Notes: generated by a model not told the origin, from the sequence alone. Numbered from the stretch's first letter, positions 42,127 through 51,862 are shown. The stretch: DNA of 64,000 nt from an uncultured Eubacteriales bacterium (GCA_934433485.1 CAKRZR010000004.1:1-64000), one strand, 5' to 3'. Translations and numbers: made by a program.

Positions 42127-44643
42127 TTATTCCGGCAGATCCTCTAAGAAATTCGAACGCACAAATCCACGGCTGCAAAGCCGATAGGTCGCGATTCCAC
42201 AAGGCGCAAGATGTACCGGGTACGACTGTCCCATCCATGTGAGCACCGCATTTGTATCCCGACCGGCGGTTTCCCGGAGTCGGAACACCAGACCGTCGCC
42301 GTCCTGCGCTTTCTTGCATGCCATGAGCGACACATTGTCTGCCGTCATGCCGTCAATTGTGACCGTCAGCAGACTGCCCGCCTGCGGGAGCGGGCCTTTA
42401 TGATACGTTTCCACGATCCGTACAAACGACGTATGCAGCTCCTCATACGTCCGGTCGATGGCGGCATACTCCCCGGTGAACGGAGAAAGCACATAGTCAA
42501 AGGTCGTGACACCAAGATCCTGCGCCGTCATGCGCTCGTCTCTTTGTCCGTAGTGGTCCGCGAAATAACACGTGCGTACCGCGATAAAGGACAGCGAATC
42601 TGCATTCGCCGCACAGGAGTATTTGCCGTACGCCGAGAACGCGAAGCCGGTTTCGCCGTCCGTGACCGCTGCGTACCGCTGCATTGGTTCCTCGCGACCG
42701 TCCGCCTTGCGTGTGATTCTGTCGCCCGCGCTGCCGTAGGAGAACTTGTCGATCGCAAAAGGCGGGGTGAACGCCAGCTTGACGATCCGTTCCGCGTCGT
42801 TCATGAAGATGCGCACGGAAATGTGCGCCATGTCCTCGCCGGGATAGAGCGTGTAGACCTGTGTGATCCGATTGTCGCCGCTGTGCTGCGTGACCGCAAG
42901 GCTGACCATGCAGTTGCCATCCTCGTACACGGCAAATTCCGGCGTGCCGAACGTGTCGAGCACCTTATCAAACACAAATACATTATGCGCCCAGGTATCG
43001 TTCGCGCCGTCGTCGATGAGCTGCACTCTCCCGGAGACAACGCAGTTTTTACCGGAGCGCTTGTCGTACAGCTCTGTGAGATTGCCGGTCGCGGAATCAA
43101 ACGTGAGGCGGATACGGTCGTTCTCAATCGCGTGTTCTTTGACGGAGAGCACTTTTTCCACATGTGCCGTGTACGGCTTTTTACCATAGATCCAGTATGT
43201 ACGGTAGCCGAACGCGGGCAGCTCTGCGTTTATAATGTAGTAGTATTTGTCTCCGCCGTTTGTCACATCGCTGCGGATCTTCTGATACGGCACCGGATGC
43301 TCGCCGTGCTCGTCCTCGTAGGTGATCCCGGCGCAGCCATCGGGTTTGCGGATGCGGACAGGGACGCGTACCGGTCGGGAGAGCGGATTGAACACCACCA
43401 CAGGCGTACCGCGATCATTCGCTTCCCAGAGATACCAGTCCTCCTCCTTGGACAGCACCGAGATGCCGTGCTCCGTGTCGATGTTCCAAGAGATCGCCTG
43501 CAGCGCCTGATTTTCCATGCGCAGAGCACCGGCGATGGCGGCGGAATGAAACGCGCGCGCGTCGTTGTAGGCGTCCTCAATGCTGCAGCCGCAGAGAATG
43601 TCGTGGAACTGGTTGAAGAGCACGCCCTTCCACAAATCCTCGATAACGGCGGGTGTGCCGGTTTGTCCAAGCAGCGCGTTTGCCATGACCTGCCATTTTT
43701 CCGCCTCGCCAAGTCGATCCTCACAGAGCGCGTTTGCCGTTTTTACGCCGCTATTCGCACTGTAGCAGCCGCTTGCGTGGTTCTGCAGATCGCCCTCGTA
43801 TACCGGCAGCTTGTCGAGATCGTTTTCGCGGACATGGTCGAAAAAGCGATCCGGATCGGAGTAAGCGAACGTGTGCGCCGCTTTTTTCTGGTACTTTTCG
43901 ATTTCCCGCAGATTTGTGATGGTCGGACCGCCGCCGTGGTTGCCGACGCCGTAAAAGACCATGAAGTCCATCGGCGCGTATTCCGCATAGCCGTCCCAGC
44001 GAACAAGCTGCTCGTCGTTGTTGAATCGGAAGCAGTACGGCTCCGGCAGGCGATACGCCAGCACCTCATCCGCGCCGCACTTCCAGCGGAATGTCAGCTC
44101 CGGACGCTGCGTCGTGACCGTATTGCCCTGCGCGTCCGGCAGGGAGATTGCCGCTTCCGGAAAATCGTAGTGCATTTCATTCCCTTCGCCCGGACGCATG
44201 TACAGATAATTCTTAAGTCCGCCCTCGACCAGCAGCTTCGGCAGCGCGCCGGTATGACCGAACGAGTCTACATTGTATCCCGTTTCGACCGTTACGCCGA
44301 AGTTTTCACGTACGAAATGCTGGGAATAGAGAAAATGGCGTGCGAAGCTCTCCGGAGAGGGAATGTTGCAGTCCGGTTGCACCCACATCGCGCCTGTGAT
44401 ATGCCATCGACCGGTTTTCACCGCGTTTTGAATCTCGCGGAACATCTCCGGGCAGTTTTCCTTCACCCAGCTGTAATAGGAGATACACGCGGATGTGAAG
44501 ATGAATCCGGGAAATTCCGCAATTCTGTCAAGAGCGGAGCGGAACGTCGCTTTGATCTCCGAAAGACCGTCCGGAAAACGCCAGAGCCAGACCGGATCAA
44601 GATGCGCGTTGCCAATGAGATGGATCGTTGTGTCCTTTGCCAT
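42127..44643 (-). CDS. GH38 alpha-mannosidase
   Basis: The 838-residue enzyme has the GH38 zinc site GNAHLDPVWLW (H14, D16) and nucleophile region GYNVDSFGHTGALPKLL (D126). The middle helical segment and the beta-sandwich domains at the C-terminal end are complete. It hydrolyses alpha-mannosides, probably from host or plant N-glycans or mannans. There is no signal peptide. CGGAGG lies before ATG 44643; the upstream in-frame ATG lacks a site. It stands alone, with a promoter and terminator of its own. Confidence 0.9.
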   Translation of the reverse strand: MAKDTTIHLIGNAHLDPVWLWRFPDGLSEIKATFRSALDRIAEFPGFIFTSACISYYSWVKENCPEMFREIQNAVKTGRWHITGAMWVQPDCNIPSPESFARHFLYSQHFVRENFGVTVETGYNVDSFGHTGALPKLLVEGGLKNYLYMRPGEGNEMHYDFPEAAISLPDAQGNTVTTQRPELTFRWKCGADEVLAYRLPEPYCFRFNNDEQLVRWDGYAEYAPMDFMVFYGVGNHGGGPTITNLREIEKYQKKAAHTFAYSDPDRFFDHVRENDLDKLPVYEGDLQNHASGCYSANSGVKTANALCEDRLGEAEKWQVMANALLGQTGTPAVIEDLWKGVLFNQFHDILCGCSIEDAYNDARAFHSAAIAGALRMENQALQAISWNIDTEHGISVLSKEEDWYLWEANDRGTPVVVFNPLSRPVRVPVRIRKPDGCAGITYEDEHGEHPVPYQKIRSDVTNGGDKYYYIINAELPAFGYRTYWIYGKKPYTAHVEKVLSVKEHAIENDRIRLTFDSATGNLTELYDKRSGKNCVVSGRVQLIDDGANDTWAHNVFVFDKVLDTFGTPEFAVYEDGNCMVSLAVTQHSGDNRITQVYTLYPGEDMAHISVRIFMNDAERIVKLAFTPPFAIDKFSYGSAGDRITRKADGREEPMQRYAAVTDGETGFAFSAYGKYSCAANADSLSFIAVRTCYFADHYGQRDERMTAQDLGVTTFDYVLSPFTGEYAAIDRTYEELHTSFVRIVETYHKGPLPQAGSLLTVTIDGMTADNVSLMACKKAQDGDGLVFRLRETAGRDTNAVLTWMGQSYPVHLAPCGIATYRLCSRGFVRSNFLEDLPE

Positions 44644-44676
44644 AAATACCTCCGAGACGAAATTTGACGATACCAC

Positions 44677-44705
44677 AGTATAGCATATTGATTTGCGTAT
44701 TGCAA
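44677..44705 (-). promoter_or_regulatory. Promoter of the GH38 gene
   Basis: TTGCAA (44700-44705), 17 bp and TATACT (44677-44682) on the minus strand. Confidence 0.78.
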
Positions 44706-44736
44706 GGGATTCTTGTCTTCTTTTCCGGAAAAGGTC

Positions 44737-44765
44737 TTGATTTTTTCATAAAGAACGGCTATAAT
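44737..44765 (+). promoter_or_regulatory. Promoter of the deaminase-tsaD operon
   Basis: TTGATT (44737-44742), 17 bp and TATAAT (44760-44765), about 50 bp before the start codon. Confidence 0.75.
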
Positions 44766-44822
44766 AATAGGTATAATACCCGAGGTGTGCGAATCCCGCG
44801 GCCACGGATCCAAGGAGGCGCT

Positions 44823-45314
44823 ATGGCAAACCGCATATCCAAGCACAATTATTATCTCGATATCGCCCAGACTGTGTCTGAGAGAAGCACCTGCCTGCGC
44901 AAGCGATACGGTGCGATCATCGTGAAAAACGACAGCATTCTCTCCACCGGCTACAACGGCGCACCGCGCGGACGTGCCAACTGCAACGAGATCGGCGTGT
45001 GTATGCGCGAGAAGCTGAACATTCCGCGCGGCGAACGGTATGAGCTGTGCCGAAGCGTCCATTCCGAAGCGAACGCCATTATCGCGGCAGCCCGTGAGAA
45101 CATGCTTGACTCCACTCTGTATATGTGCTGTACGGATCCCGCAGATGGGCACGTGATCGGCGGTACAAACAGCTGCAGCATGTGCAAACGACTCATCATC
45201 AACGCCGGGATCAAAACGGTCATCATCCGCGAAACGGCGACAGAATACACCGTGATCGATACTGCACAGTGGATCGAGGATGACGACAGCCTGTCCGGAA
45301 TCCTCGGCTATTGA
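44823..45314 (+). CDS. dCMP deaminase / ComEB family zinc enzyme
   Basis: The 163-residue protein has the dCMP/CMP deaminase fold. HSEANAI (the H-x-E catalytic motif, with Ser where HAE is common) and NSCSMCKRLIINAGI (the usual PCxxC with Ser-Cys in place of Pro-Cys) hold zinc. VGxNG is seen as STGYNGAPRGRANC. It deaminates dCMP to dUMP in pyrimidine supply; in naturally competent relatives it is comEB. CAAGGAGG precedes ATG 44823. It heads a long run of closely spaced plus-strand genes. Confidence 0.88.
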   Translation: MANRISKHNYYLDIAQTVSERSTCLRKRYGAIIVKNDSILSTGYNGAPRGRANCNEIGVCMREKLNIPRGERYELCRSVHSEANAIIAAARENMLDSTLYMCCTDPADGHVIGGTNSCSMCKRLIINAGIKTVIIRETATEYTVIDTAQWIEDDDSLSGILGY

Positions 45315-45332
45315 ACATAAAGAGGAAAAAAC

Positions 45333-45968
45333 ATGCGAAACATCACGAAAATCCTTTCCGCAGCGCTTGCCTGTCTGCTGCTTACCGCCTGCTCCCTTGA
45401 CCTTGTGTCGTTCCAGTACGGCGACGGTCAGCTCTACAACAAGCGGCAGGGACTCTATTACAAAGCGGCTCCAACCAGCTACGCGCCGGTGGTGATCGGC
45501 GATGCGTATGGCTATTATAAGGATATGGATATGACCTTATATGAGATCAAAGGACAGGATCCAACACAGTGGCTGACCCAGGAAAACAACGGCGGCGCGA
45601 CCACGGTTTTTTATAACGTCGATCTGACTCTGCCGACCATCGCCGAAATGGCGCCGCATACCGTGTATATCTGTACCGGCGAGGAGATCACATACTCTGT
45701 TGGCACCATCGATGATCAAACGGCAATCGATACACTTGTGGATCTGTTCACCAATGGAGAGGCGGTGGAGTGGCCGCTTGTGGATGCTGTTGTCACTTAT
45801 GACCTTCTGTTCCTCGGCGATGCGTATCCATTCCTGTATTATCATCTCACCTACGGCGAATTTCCGGAGGGGACGTTCCTGTACGACCGGAATACCAAGC
45901 GCTGCGTGGCGATCGGCGATACGCTGACCACATGGATTCCGCTGCTTGGCACGACAGAGGGCGAATGA
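45333..45968 (+). CDS. Predicted lipoprotein of unknown function
   Basis: The 211-residue protein has a lipoprotein signal (KILSAALACLLLTAC, lipobox LTAC at 17-20). The mature part is beta-rich with repeated Tyr/Thr strands and GEFPEGTFLYDRNTKRC near the end. I do not recognise a family. It lies between the dCMP deaminase and the YwlE-like phosphatase, overlapping the latter's start by 4 bp (ATGA), so it is part of the operon. Confidence 0.7.
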   Translation: MRNITKILSAALACLLLTACSLDLVSFQYGDGQLYNKRQGLYYKAAPTSYAPVVIGDAYGYYKDMDMTLYEIKGQDPTQWLTQENNGGATTVFYNVDLTLPTIAEMAPHTVYICTGEEITYSVGTIDDQTAIDTLVDLFTNGEAVEWPLVDAVVTYDLLFLGDAYPFLYYHLTYGEFPEGTFLYDRNTKRCVAIGDTLTTWIPLLGTTEGE

Positions 45969-46486
45969 ACAGTATGATCGATACACCATGCGCCGTCGCG
46001 GAAAAAGAACAAACCGACATGGCTGCGGGAAAGCGGATCCTCTTCGTCTGCACCGGAAATACCTGTCGTTCCCCCATGGCAGCAGCGGTATATAACGCGC
46101 GCTATGCGCAGGACGGTTCCCGGGCGTTCTCGGCAGGCTTGGCGGCGGACGGATGCTGCATATCGCCAAATGCGGTATCAGCTCTTGAAAAAGCCGGAAT
46201 CCGCTCCACGCCGGACAATCCATATCTCTGCCACGTGTCCCATACGGTGACAGGGGCGGATATGGCGCTGGCGTCTCTCGTTGTCGCCATGACCGGAGAG
46301 CACGCGATGCGCCTGCTTTTCGCATATCCGACATATGCGACCAGGATTACCGTGATGGCGGATGAAATCCCGGATCCCTACGGCGGAAACGTGGCAGCGT
46401 ATGAGCACTGTCTCGTGGCAATAGAAAACGCGCTTGCGAAAATGTTCGCGGCAGATACAGAAAGCAAATGGCACAGAGAAACATGA
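45965..46486 (+). CDS. Low-molecular-weight protein phosphatase (YwlE-like)
   Basis: The 173-residue protein has the P-loop ILFVCTGNTCRSPMAAAV (Cys nucleophile, CxGNxCRS) and the acid loop DEIPDPYGG near the C-terminus. YwlE-type members dephosphorylate tyrosine or arginine residues of proteins. The start ATG overlaps the lipoprotein stop; a second ATG nine bases later is possible. It overlaps the RimI gene by 19 bp. Confidence 0.87.
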   Translation: MNSMIDTPCAVAEKEQTDMAAGKRILFVCTGNTCRSPMAAAVYNARYAQDGSRAFSAGLAADGCCISPNAVSALEKAGIRSTPDNPYLCHVSHTVTGADMALASLVVAMTGEHAMRLLFAYPTYATRITVMADEIPDPYGGNVAAYEHCLVAIENALAKMFAADTESKWHRET

Positions 46487-46974
46487 ATATTGTGCGTGCG
46501 AACGCGGAAATGGCAGCAGAAATGGCGCAGATCGAGAGAGAGTCTTTCGGGGGAGCGCATGCGTGGTCAGAGAACAGTATCCGCCAGACGCTGGAGAATG
46601 CAGCTGCCATTGCCTTTTGCACATTTGCGGAGGACGGCGCAATGACGGCATGTGTCCTCGGAACCGCGCTCTATGGAGAAGGAGAGCTTCTCCATATTGC
46701 CACACGTCCGCAATATCGCGGCATAGGCTGCGGCTATGCATTGCTTACCGCCCTGCTTTCGGCAATGCGCGCTGCGGGTACGGAAACGGTCTATCTGGAG
46801 GTGCGGGAATCCAACGCGCCGGCGATCGGACTGTACAAAAAATGCGGATTTACCGCGTGCGGCAAGCGCAAACGATATTATAAGGAGCCTGTGGAGGACG
46901 CGGTGCTGATGATGTGCCGACTATCGGAGGACGCCGCACATACTGCCGCACATACTATAGAAAAGAAATTTTGA
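46468..46974 (+). CDS. rimI: Ribosomal-protein N-acetyltransferase RimI
   Basis: The 168-residue GNAT protein has RRxxIAxxPQYRGxGxGxxLL as ELLHIATRPQYRGIGCGYALLTALL, and YLEVRESNAPAIGLYKKCGF, the RimI hallmark. It acetylates the N-terminus of ribosomal protein S18 in known cases. Placement just upstream of tsaD (12-bp gap) is the classical rimI-tsaD pairing. The ribosome binding site is weak, as expected for overlap with the phosphatase gene. Confidence 0.88.
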   Translation: MAQRNMNIVRANAEMAAEMAQIERESFGGAHAWSENSIRQTLENAAAIAFCTFAEDGAMTACVLGTALYGEGELLHIATRPQYRGIGCGYALLTALLSAMRAAGTETVYLEVRESNAPAIGLYKKCGFTACGKRKRYYKEPVEDAVLMMCRLSEDAAHTAAHTIEKKF

Positions 46975-46986
46975 GGAAGATAGCAT

Positions 46987-48063
46987 ATGCGAATTTTTGC
47001 GATTGAAAGCTCCTGCGACGAGACGGCGGCGGCGGTTTTGGAAGCGGAGGAGAGTACGGACGATAGTCACAGTCTGCGCCTTTTATCGAACGTGGTGTCC
47101 ACACAGATCCCGATCCACGCCCTATATGGCGGTGTGGTACCGGAGATTGCCAGTCGTGCACACGCGGAAAACATTTCCTGTGTGGTACGTCAGGCATTCA
47201 AAGACGCCGGATGTACCCCTGCGGATATCGACGCGGTGGCTGTGACCTACGCGCCCGGGCTGATCGGCTCCCTGCTTGTCGGCGTCAGCTTTGCGAAGGC
47301 CTTTGCCTACGCGAACGGACTGCCGCTATGCCCGGTCAACCATATTGAGGGACACGTGGCGGCGGCATATCTCGCGGATCCCGATCTGAAGCCGCCGTTT
47401 TTGGCGCTGGTCGTGTCCGGCGGGCATACCTCCCTGTATGAGGTGTCCGATTACACGACCTTTCACGAGATCGGCGCGACACGGGATGACGCGTGCGGTG
47501 AGGCATTCGATAAGGTCGGTCGCGTGATGGGATTGCCATACCCAGGTGGTGCTGCAATGGACCGCCTTGCCACGGAGGGATTTGCCACCTACGACCCGCA
47601 TAAAAAGGACGCGCTGCGGTTTCCGTCCCCGGCGACACCGGATGAAACGCTCGATTTTTCGTTCAGCGGACTCAAAACCGCAGTGATCAACCATATCCAC
47701 ACAACGAAGCAGCGCCTGTTCCCGGAGCAGGGAGACGATGCTGTCCTGTCTGAGGCAACCCGTGCCGAAATTGCCGCCGCGTTTACCACAGCTGTTACCG
47801 AGGGAATCTCCAAAAAGCTTGATATGGCGCTTTCCGGCGGCGGCTATCGATCCGTCGTGATGGCGGGCGGTGTGGCGGCAAATTCCCATCTGCGCAGCGC
47901 AGTCGGAGCGGTCTGCAAAAAGCACGGCGTATCGTTTACGGTGCCGCCCATTTCTCTGTGCGGAGACAACGGCGCCATGATCGCGGTGTGCGGCTACCAT
48001 CTCCACCGGCTGGGCATCCACGCGGATACAACGCTCAACGCATACGCCAATCCTGAAGAATGA
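46987..48063 (+). CDS. tsaD: tRNA threonylcarbamoyladenosine transferase TsaD
   Basis: The 358-residue protein has the ASKHA-fold metal site NHIEGHVAA (H..H) with ILAIESSCDETAAA as FAIESSCDETAAA, and VSGGHTSLYEV, GGVAANSHLR and PPISLCGDNGAMIA. It makes the t6A37 modification with TsaB, TsaC and TsaE, which are absent here. GAGGAAG precedes ATG 46987. Confidence 0.95.
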   Translation: MRIFAIESSCDETAAAVLEAEESTDDSHSLRLLSNVVSTQIPIHALYGGVVPEIASRAHAENISCVVRQAFKDAGCTPADIDAVAVTYAPGLIGSLLVGVSFAKAFAYANGLPLCPVNHIEGHVAAAYLADPDLKPPFLALVVSGGHTSLYEVSDYTTFHEIGATRDDACGEAFDKVGRVMGLPYPGGAAMDRLATEGFATYDPHKKDALRFPSPATPDETLDFSFSGLKTAVINHIHTTKQRLFPEQGDDAVLSEATRAEIAAAFTTAVTEGISKKLDMALSGGGYRSVVMAGGVAANSHLRSAVGAVCKKHGVSFTVPPISLCGDNGAMIAVCGYHLHRLGIHADTTLNAYANPEE

Positions 48064-48082
48064 ACCATAGAGTACGATACAT

Positions 48083-49171
48083 ATGAATATCACCCCAGTT
48101 TACGGAAGCCACGTCTTTGTGGTGCCGACTGACGGAGTCACGGGTAAGCTGTCCTCTGCGACACGGGAAGAGCTTGCGGTGCTTTTGTCCGTGCTGTCCG
48201 AGCCGACATTTGTCCCGACCGAACGCGCCGCGGCACTCAATCTGACGGAAAAGACTTTTCTCGACGCGCTGTCCCTGTGGCAGAGAGCCGGCGTGCTTGC
48301 TGTCTCCGACCCGGAGGAAATCCATTCGGAGAACACAGCGGAACAGACAGCGGTACAAACGGAAGCGCCTCCCGCGGATGTGGACGAGACCGAAGCGGCT
48401 GTCATCGTTCGGCAGGCAAAGGAGAACGGAAAAGCGCCGCGCCGTGCCAAAAAGACAGTCGGGGACACGGCGGAAAACAGTGACGAGCCGGTACACCAGA
48501 CGATTCGCGCGCGACGGGAGCTGCCGCATTATTCTTCGGAGGATATGGCGCAATATTTGGATGGGCACGCGGACATACGCGATCTTGTCGATTGCTGTCA
48601 GAGCATCAGCGGCGAAATTTTCAGCCCGTCCGCTGTCGAGGTTATCTTAGGGCTGCACGATTATCTCGGACTTGCGCCGGAATACATTATGCTTTTGTTT
48701 GCGCACGCCAAAAAGGTCGGGAAGACCTCGGTGCGCTACGTGGAAACCACCGCGATCGAGCTGGCGGACGAGGGGATCACTTCCTATCGCGATCTCGAAG
48801 AACGGTTGGTGGCGCGCGAGGTTCGGCAGACCATGGACGTGTTTGTCCGCAAGCTGTTCGGACTCCAGACCCGCGCCCTGATCCCCAAAGAAAAAGAAAT
48901 GCTCGACAATTGGATTTTCAAAATGCATTACGACCGGGACATCATTGAGCGCGCCTATGAGATCACGGTCACAAACACAGGCAAAGCGGCAATGGCATAC
49001 GCGAACCGGGTGTTGACCAACTGGCACGAGGCGGGACTGAAGACCCTTGCCGAGATCGACGAGGCGCTGGCGGAATACAAGAAAGCGCGCGAAGGACAGC
49101 CGGCAGCCGGCACGAGCTTCGACACCGACGATTTCTTCGAGGCAGCGATCCGCCGATCCTACGATACCTGA
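48083..49171 (+). CDS. DnaD-domain replication protein
   Basis: The 362-residue protein has an N-terminal winged-helix-like part, an acidic linker (about 80-150) and a C-terminal DnaD/DnaB domain. This domain ends with YDRDIIERAYEITVTNTGKAAMAYANRVLTNWHEAGL; the YxxxxxNxxxAxxYxxxxLxxW pattern is diagnostic. It helps load the replicative helicase at primosomes. A DnaC-like loader follows 72 bp downstream. Its start site has only a weak ribosome binding sequence. Confidence 0.87.
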   Translation: MNITPVYGSHVFVVPTDGVTGKLSSATREELAVLLSVLSEPTFVPTERAAALNLTEKTFLDALSLWQRAGVLAVSDPEEIHSENTAEQTAVQTEAPPADVDETEAAVIVRQAKENGKAPRRAKKTVGDTAENSDEPVHQTIRARRELPHYSSEDMAQYLDGHADIRDLVDCCQSISGEIFSPSAVEVILGLHDYLGLAPEYIMLLFAHAKKVGKTSVRYVETTAIELADEGITSYRDLEERLVAREVRQTMDVFVRKLFGLQTRALIPKEKEMLDNWIFKMHYDRDIIERAYEITVTNTGKAAMAYANRVLTNWHEAGLKTLAEIDEALAEYKKAREGQPAAGTSFDTDDFFEAAIRRSYDT

Positions 49172-49243
49172 CACCCCAAAACGAACATCCTCTGGCTCTC
49201 AGATTGCCTATAAAGCATACAGGAGCGCAGAGAAGGAGCAATT

Positions 49244-50215
49244 ATGGCAGTATACAGCGAAAATGTCCGGCATGTGCGAGCGATCCTCGCGAAACGGCGC
49301 AACGACGCGATTTTTGAAAGCGAACGGCGCGCTGCGGAGACGGCGGAGAGGATCCCATCTCTCCTAGAGATCCGTATGACGCTGTCCGAAACCGGCGCGC
49401 GCATTATGGGAGAAGCCATGAACCATACGCTGACCGAGGAAAGACTTTGCGAGATCCGCGCGGAGAATGAACGGCTGCGGCAGCTCCAGGCGGCTCTGCT
49501 CACGGCAAACGGCTATCCGGCGGACTATCTGGACATTCACTATACATGCGAAAAATGCGCGGACACCGGCTATGTGGGCATCGATATGTGCGAATGTATG
49601 CGCCGGGAGCTTGTGACGGCCGGAATGGAGAGCGCTGGTCTGATGTTTCTCGCGAAAAATCAAAGTTTTGAGACTTTTTCTCTTGATTTTTATAAAAATA
49701 ATGATAAAATATGGATGGAGCAGAATGTGGCAAGACTGCGGAAGTTCGCGTATACCTTTGACGGCAAAAGCGGCGAGAGCTTTCTTCTGACCGGCGCCAC
49801 GGGACTTGGCAAAACGCACCTGTCCACCTCAGTCGCGAAGGTCGTGATTGAGCGCGGTTATGATGTGATTTACGACACGACTCAGGACATCCTCGCCGTT
49901 TTTGAGGAGGAGCGATTCTCCGCGGGAAACGGCGTACAGCACGAGAAGGGCAGAACCGTCGAGCGTATTCTCACGTGCGATCTTCTCATCATCGACGATC
50001 TCGGCACGGAAATCACCAATCAGTTCACGCTCTCGTGCCTGTACAACATTCTGAATACGCGTATCAACCACGCGAAGTCCACCATCTTAAATACGAATCT
50101 GACCCAGAACGAGCTGCGCACCCGGTACACCGACCGGATCGCCAGCCGTCTGTTCGGAGAATGCAAGCCGCTCTTATTCCAGGGCAAGGACATTCGGCTC
50201 CAGAAGCTGCAGTGA
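49244..50215 (+). CDS. DnaC/DnaI-type helicase loader ATPase
   Basis: The 323-residue protein has a coiled N-terminus and a zinc motif CEKCADTGYVGIDMCEC (C-x2-C-x11-C-x1-C). The AAA+ core has Walker A TGATGLGKTHLS, Walker B LLIIDDLGTE, sensor 1 STILNTNL and arginine finger SRLFGECK. It loads the DnaB helicase together with DnaD. The segment 49660-49720 is AT-rich within the gene, with no frame break. GAGAAGGAG precedes ATG 49244. Confidence 0.9.
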   Translation: MAVYSENVRHVRAILAKRRNDAIFESERRAAETAERIPSLLEIRMTLSETGARIMGEAMNHTLTEERLCEIRAENERLRQLQAALLTANGYPADYLDIHYTCEKCADTGYVGIDMCECMRRELVTAGMESAGLMFLAKNQSFETFSLDFYKNNDKIWMEQNVARLRKFAYTFDGKSGESFLLTGATGLGKTHLSTSVAKVVIERGYDVIYDTTQDILAVFEEERFSAGNGVQHEKGRTVERILTCDLLIIDDLGTEITNQFTLSCLYNILNTRINHAKSTILNTNLTQNELRTRYTDRIASRLFGECKPLLFQGKDIRLQKLQ

Positions 50216-50271
50216 TCCGCGGCAATGCAGAATATATCGACATTTCTTTATTCTAAGGAGGAAATTCCCAA

Positions 50272-51129
50272 ATGAAAATCGGCGTAATGGTAGAATCGTT
50301 CCGGCAGGGCTTCCACGGTGGTGTGGAAAAAGCCGCTGCTCTCGGCGCACAGGGTATCCAGGCATATGCAACCTATGGCGAGCTGGCTCCCGAAAACATG
50401 ACAGAGGAAAAAGTCCGCGAGGCTCTTGACTTTGTAAAGTCCCATGGTCTCGTGTTCTCCGCGCTCTGCGGAGACTTCGGTCATGGCTTCATGAATCCGG
50501 ACGATAATAAGATCTATGTGGAAAAATCCAAGCGTGTGCTGGATCTTGCGAAGAAGCTCGAGTGCAACGTAGTTACCACGCACATCGGCACCGTACCGGA
50601 GGAAGAAAACGAAACAAAGGAAATCATGCGTAAGGCATGCCGTGAGCTTGCTGAATACGCGGATTCCGTAGACGCGGCGTTCGCTGTGGAAACCGGTCCG
50701 GAACGCGGTAAGGTGCTGGCGGATTTCCTCGATTCTCTGGGCGCCGGCGGTGTGCGCGTCAACTTTGACCCTGCCAACCTCGTAATGTGCGTAGACGACC
50801 GTCCGGAGGAAGCGCTTAAGTACCTCGGTAAGTACGTCGTACATACCCACGCTAAGGACGGCATCATGCTGGAGAAGAGACTGGAAACCGAGCTTGCCGT
50901 CAGCGAAGAGGCAAAGGAACACGCCGCACTTCTCGCGATGGGTGAAAAGTACATGGAACTTCCGCTGGGCAAGGGCGATGTCAACTTCGACGTATATCTA
51001 CCTGCGCTGGCTGCCACCGGTTTTGATGGCTTCCTCACCATCGAACGCGAGGTCGGCGATTCTCCGGAAGCGGACATCGGCATGGCAGTGGAATTCCTGA
51101 AAGAAAAGCTCGCGAAGTATCATCTGTAA
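50272..51129 (+). CDS. Sugar phosphate isomerase/epimerase (AP-endonuclease 2 TIM barrel)
   Basis: The 285-residue protein has the xylose-isomerase-like barrel: MKIGVMVESFRQGF, VVTTHIGTVPEEENETKEIMRKACRELAEYA, VNFDPANLVM and VVHTHAKDGI, with FLTIEREVGDS. The His, Asp, Glu residues bind metal. It interconverts keto sugars such as tagatose or hydroxypyruvate types; the exact substrate is open. AAGGAGG precedes ATG. Its stop overlaps the PAP2 start by one base. Confidence 0.88.
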   Translation: MKIGVMVESFRQGFHGGVEKAAALGAQGIQAYATYGELAPENMTEEKVREALDFVKSHGLVFSALCGDFGHGFMNPDDNKIYVEKSKRVLDLAKKLECNVVTTHIGTVPEEENETKEIMRKACRELAEYADSVDAAFAVETGPERGKVLADFLDSLGAGGVRVNFDPANLVMCVDDRPEEALKYLGKYVVHTHAKDGIMLEKRLETELAVSEEAKEHAALLAMGEKYMELPLGKGDVNFDVYLPALAATGFDGFLTIEREVGDSPEADIGMAVEFLKEKLAKYHL

Positions 51130-51782
51130 TGACAACCTTCGCCGCCTGGCTGGACAGCGATCCTACCGGAATGGATCACGCGATCCTGACCTTCCTGCAC
51201 GAGCTTGCGGAGAATGTCGGAAACGTGCTGACGCCGATCATGGCGGGTATCAGCTTTTTCGGTGAAAAGGGGATTACCGTCTTTCTCTTCGGGCTTTTCT
51301 GTGTACTCCACCGTGACAAACGCGACAAAGGACCAGGTGGTAACGACAGCGCGTATCCTTTGCGTAAAACGGGACTGGCGGTCTGGGGTGCGATGGGATT
51401 CGGCACGGTCGCGGGGAATTTTCTTCTCAAAAACGTGATCAGACGGCCCCGCCCCATGCTTGCGACAGAGGAATACAGAGCGTTTTGGAAGACGGTTGGC
51501 GCACTTCCGGAACACGGCTATTCGTTTCCGTCTGGGCATGTGATGGCGGCCGCTGCCGGTGTGACAGCCGTGTGGATTGTAACAAAAAATCCCAAATACG
51601 CGTGGCTGTGGCTGTATGTCGTCGTGCTTTCTTTGTCGCGGTGCTATCTGCTCGCGCACTATCCGACGGATGTGACGGCAGGCACACTGCTCGGCATTGT
51701 CTCCGGCGTTCTTTCCGGCGCGTGCGTACAGACGTTGTACGGCAGGCGGGACAGATTTCCGCGCCTGTCTCGGTATCTCTGA
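51129..51782 (+). CDS. PAP2-family membrane phosphatase
   Basis: The 217-residue protein has six hydrophobic helices and the three PAP2 motifs: KNVIRRPRP, PSGH and SRCYLLAHYPTDV. It is likely an undecaprenyl-diphosphate or phosphatidate phosphatase facing outside. ATG 51129 shares one base with the preceding stop and lacks its own ribosome site, so translation is coupled. A terminator follows. Confidence 0.9.
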   Translation: MTTFAAWLDSDPTGMDHAILTFLHELAENVGNVLTPIMAGISFFGEKGITVFLFGLFCVLHRDKRDKGPGGNDSAYPLRKTGLAVWGAMGFGTVAGNFLLKNVIRRPRPMLATEEYRAFWKTVGALPEHGYSFPSGHVMAAAAGVTAVWIVTKNPKYAWLWLYVVVLSLSRCYLLAHYPTDVTAGTLLGIVSGVLSGACVQTLYGRRDRFPRLSRYL

Positions 51783-51794
51783 AAGAACATATAC

Positions 51795-51830
51795 GAAAGG
51801 ATGATACGACATGTACCATCCTTTCTTTTT
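51795..51830 (+). terminator. Terminator of the 44.8-51.8 kb operon
   Basis: GAAAGGATG (51795-51803) pairs with CATCCTTTC (51817-51825), followed by T5. Confidence 0.85.
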
Positions 51831-51862
51831 GAAAAATTCATCGTATTTTCGCGAATCCACCA

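Noticed and set aside
42211..44667. An 818-codon open frame antisense to the GH38 gene
   Set aside because: It is a composition shadow. It is Arg/Val-rich without motifs, has no ribosome site and its opposite strand encodes an intact alpha-mannosidase.
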